Below, one piece after another: positions 6,373-6,546 of a stretch of 6,546 nt of DNA. The number at the start of each line of letters is the position of its first letter. Position 1 is the stretch's first letter. This DNA is from Desulfobacula sp. Lineage in GTDB: Bacteria; Desulfobacterota; Desulfobacteria; Desulfobacterales; Desulfobacteraceae. The stretch lies in assembly GCA_027858355.1 (NCBI GenBank), contig JAQICW010000006.1, positions 1-6,546 of the forward strand. Reading direction: 5' to 3'. Made by a program: the position numbers and the translations under genes. The notes beneath the pieces were generated by a model that made no database searches, was not told where the DNA came from, and saw only the letters and a program-made list of their open reading frames with translations.

Positions 6373-6546
6373 CTACACAACCGCAGCATTTACCCTGTCT
6401 CCTGAATCCTGGGCTTTGTCATGTTGCACCCTGAAGGGCAGACCTGCTGACTTACCCGGAGACCAGGCCTTATATGCTGTTTCTGTTCGTCGGCTCATAG
6501 TTTTGCACTCCAGGTTGCCGTTCCCTTTGGTCACTCTCGCCTGCGG

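Larger units (their letters stand above)
6088..6546 (-). mobile_element. Group II intron, 3' portion (degenerate), running off the window edge
   Basis: Three elements stand in the order expected for a group II intron 3' end on the minus strand: a maturase C-terminus remnant (stop at 6157-6159), a 34-nt domain V-like hairpin starting 9 nt later (6115-6148), and a domain VI-like end CTACCCGAT finishing at 6088, with a candidate branch-point A opposite base 6094, seven nt from the end. The distal part (about 6376-6546) does not read as reverse transcriptase protein; it looks like structured intron RNA, with short complementary blocks such as CCGGGGTTAATGCCCCGG just inside it at about 6337-6354. 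The catalytic reverse transcriptase domains are not seen, so the reading frame may be largely deleted. The 5' end is outside the window. The GC-rich composition contrasts with the operon to the left. The type is well supported by order and spacing; splicing activity is unknown. Confidence 0.65.

Noticed and set aside
1..6546. CRISPR array, tRNA, rRNA or riboswitch
   Set aside because: I saw no regularly spaced direct repeats and no cloverleaf or rRNA motifs; the only gap with room for a leader (5672-5773) shows no riboswitch-like conserved stems.

Overview
The window looks like chromosomal DNA of an anaerobic, cytochrome-rich Desulfobacterota-type bacterium (the sulfate- or metal-reducing 'Deltaproteobacteria'). 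The reasons are a seven-heme periplasmic c-type cytochrome, HAMP-only membrane proteins beside it, a large membrane-bound sigma54 activator whose PAS domain carries a Cys cluster common in that group, and an NHL-repeat propeller nearby. This assignment is inference from gene content; no 16S or other marker is present. The left 5.7 kb is AT-rich. The right 0.8 kb is visibly richer in GC and looks like a mobile element joined to a broken gene.

Layout. (1) Bases 1-759, plus strand: the 3' part of an NHL-repeat beta-propeller gene that enters from outside the window. (2) Bases 769-5636, minus strand: a compact four-gene operon, read right to left. It encodes a HAMP membrane protein, a heptaheme cytochrome c, a second HAMP membrane protein, and a 978-residue sensor/sigma54 activator (two membrane segments around a dCache-like periplasmic domain, then PAS, GAF-like, AAA+ and Fis-type HTH). 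Two of the three junctions are 4-bp ATGA overlaps and the third is a 10-bp gap. An extended -10 promoter candidate and a strong Shine-Dalgarno site precede the first gene. The NHL gene converges on the operon with 9 bp between stop codons. (3) Bases 5774-6087, minus strand: the C-terminal third of a diaminopimelate epimerase (dapF). (4) Bases 6088-6546, minus strand: the 3' part of a degenerate group II intron. It holds a remnant of the maturase C-terminus with internal stops, a domain V-like hairpin and a domain VI-like 3' end, abutting the dapF fragment.

How the parts may work together. All four operon products are predicted to sit in or at the inner membrane. The cytochrome carries electrons in the periplasm. 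Both HAMP proteins have two membrane helices, a short periplasmic loop and a cytoplasmic HAMP plus coiled coil, but no catalytic output domain. The last gene supplies a transcriptional output. The most interesting hypothesis is a redox-sensing or electron-transfer cassette in which the cytochrome and the two outputless HAMP proteins act together with the sigma54 activator. The sequence shows the arrangement; the functional coupling is inference. The second item of interest is the apparent interruption of dapF, an essential-pathway gene in most diderm bacteria, by a group II intron whose reading frame is decayed.
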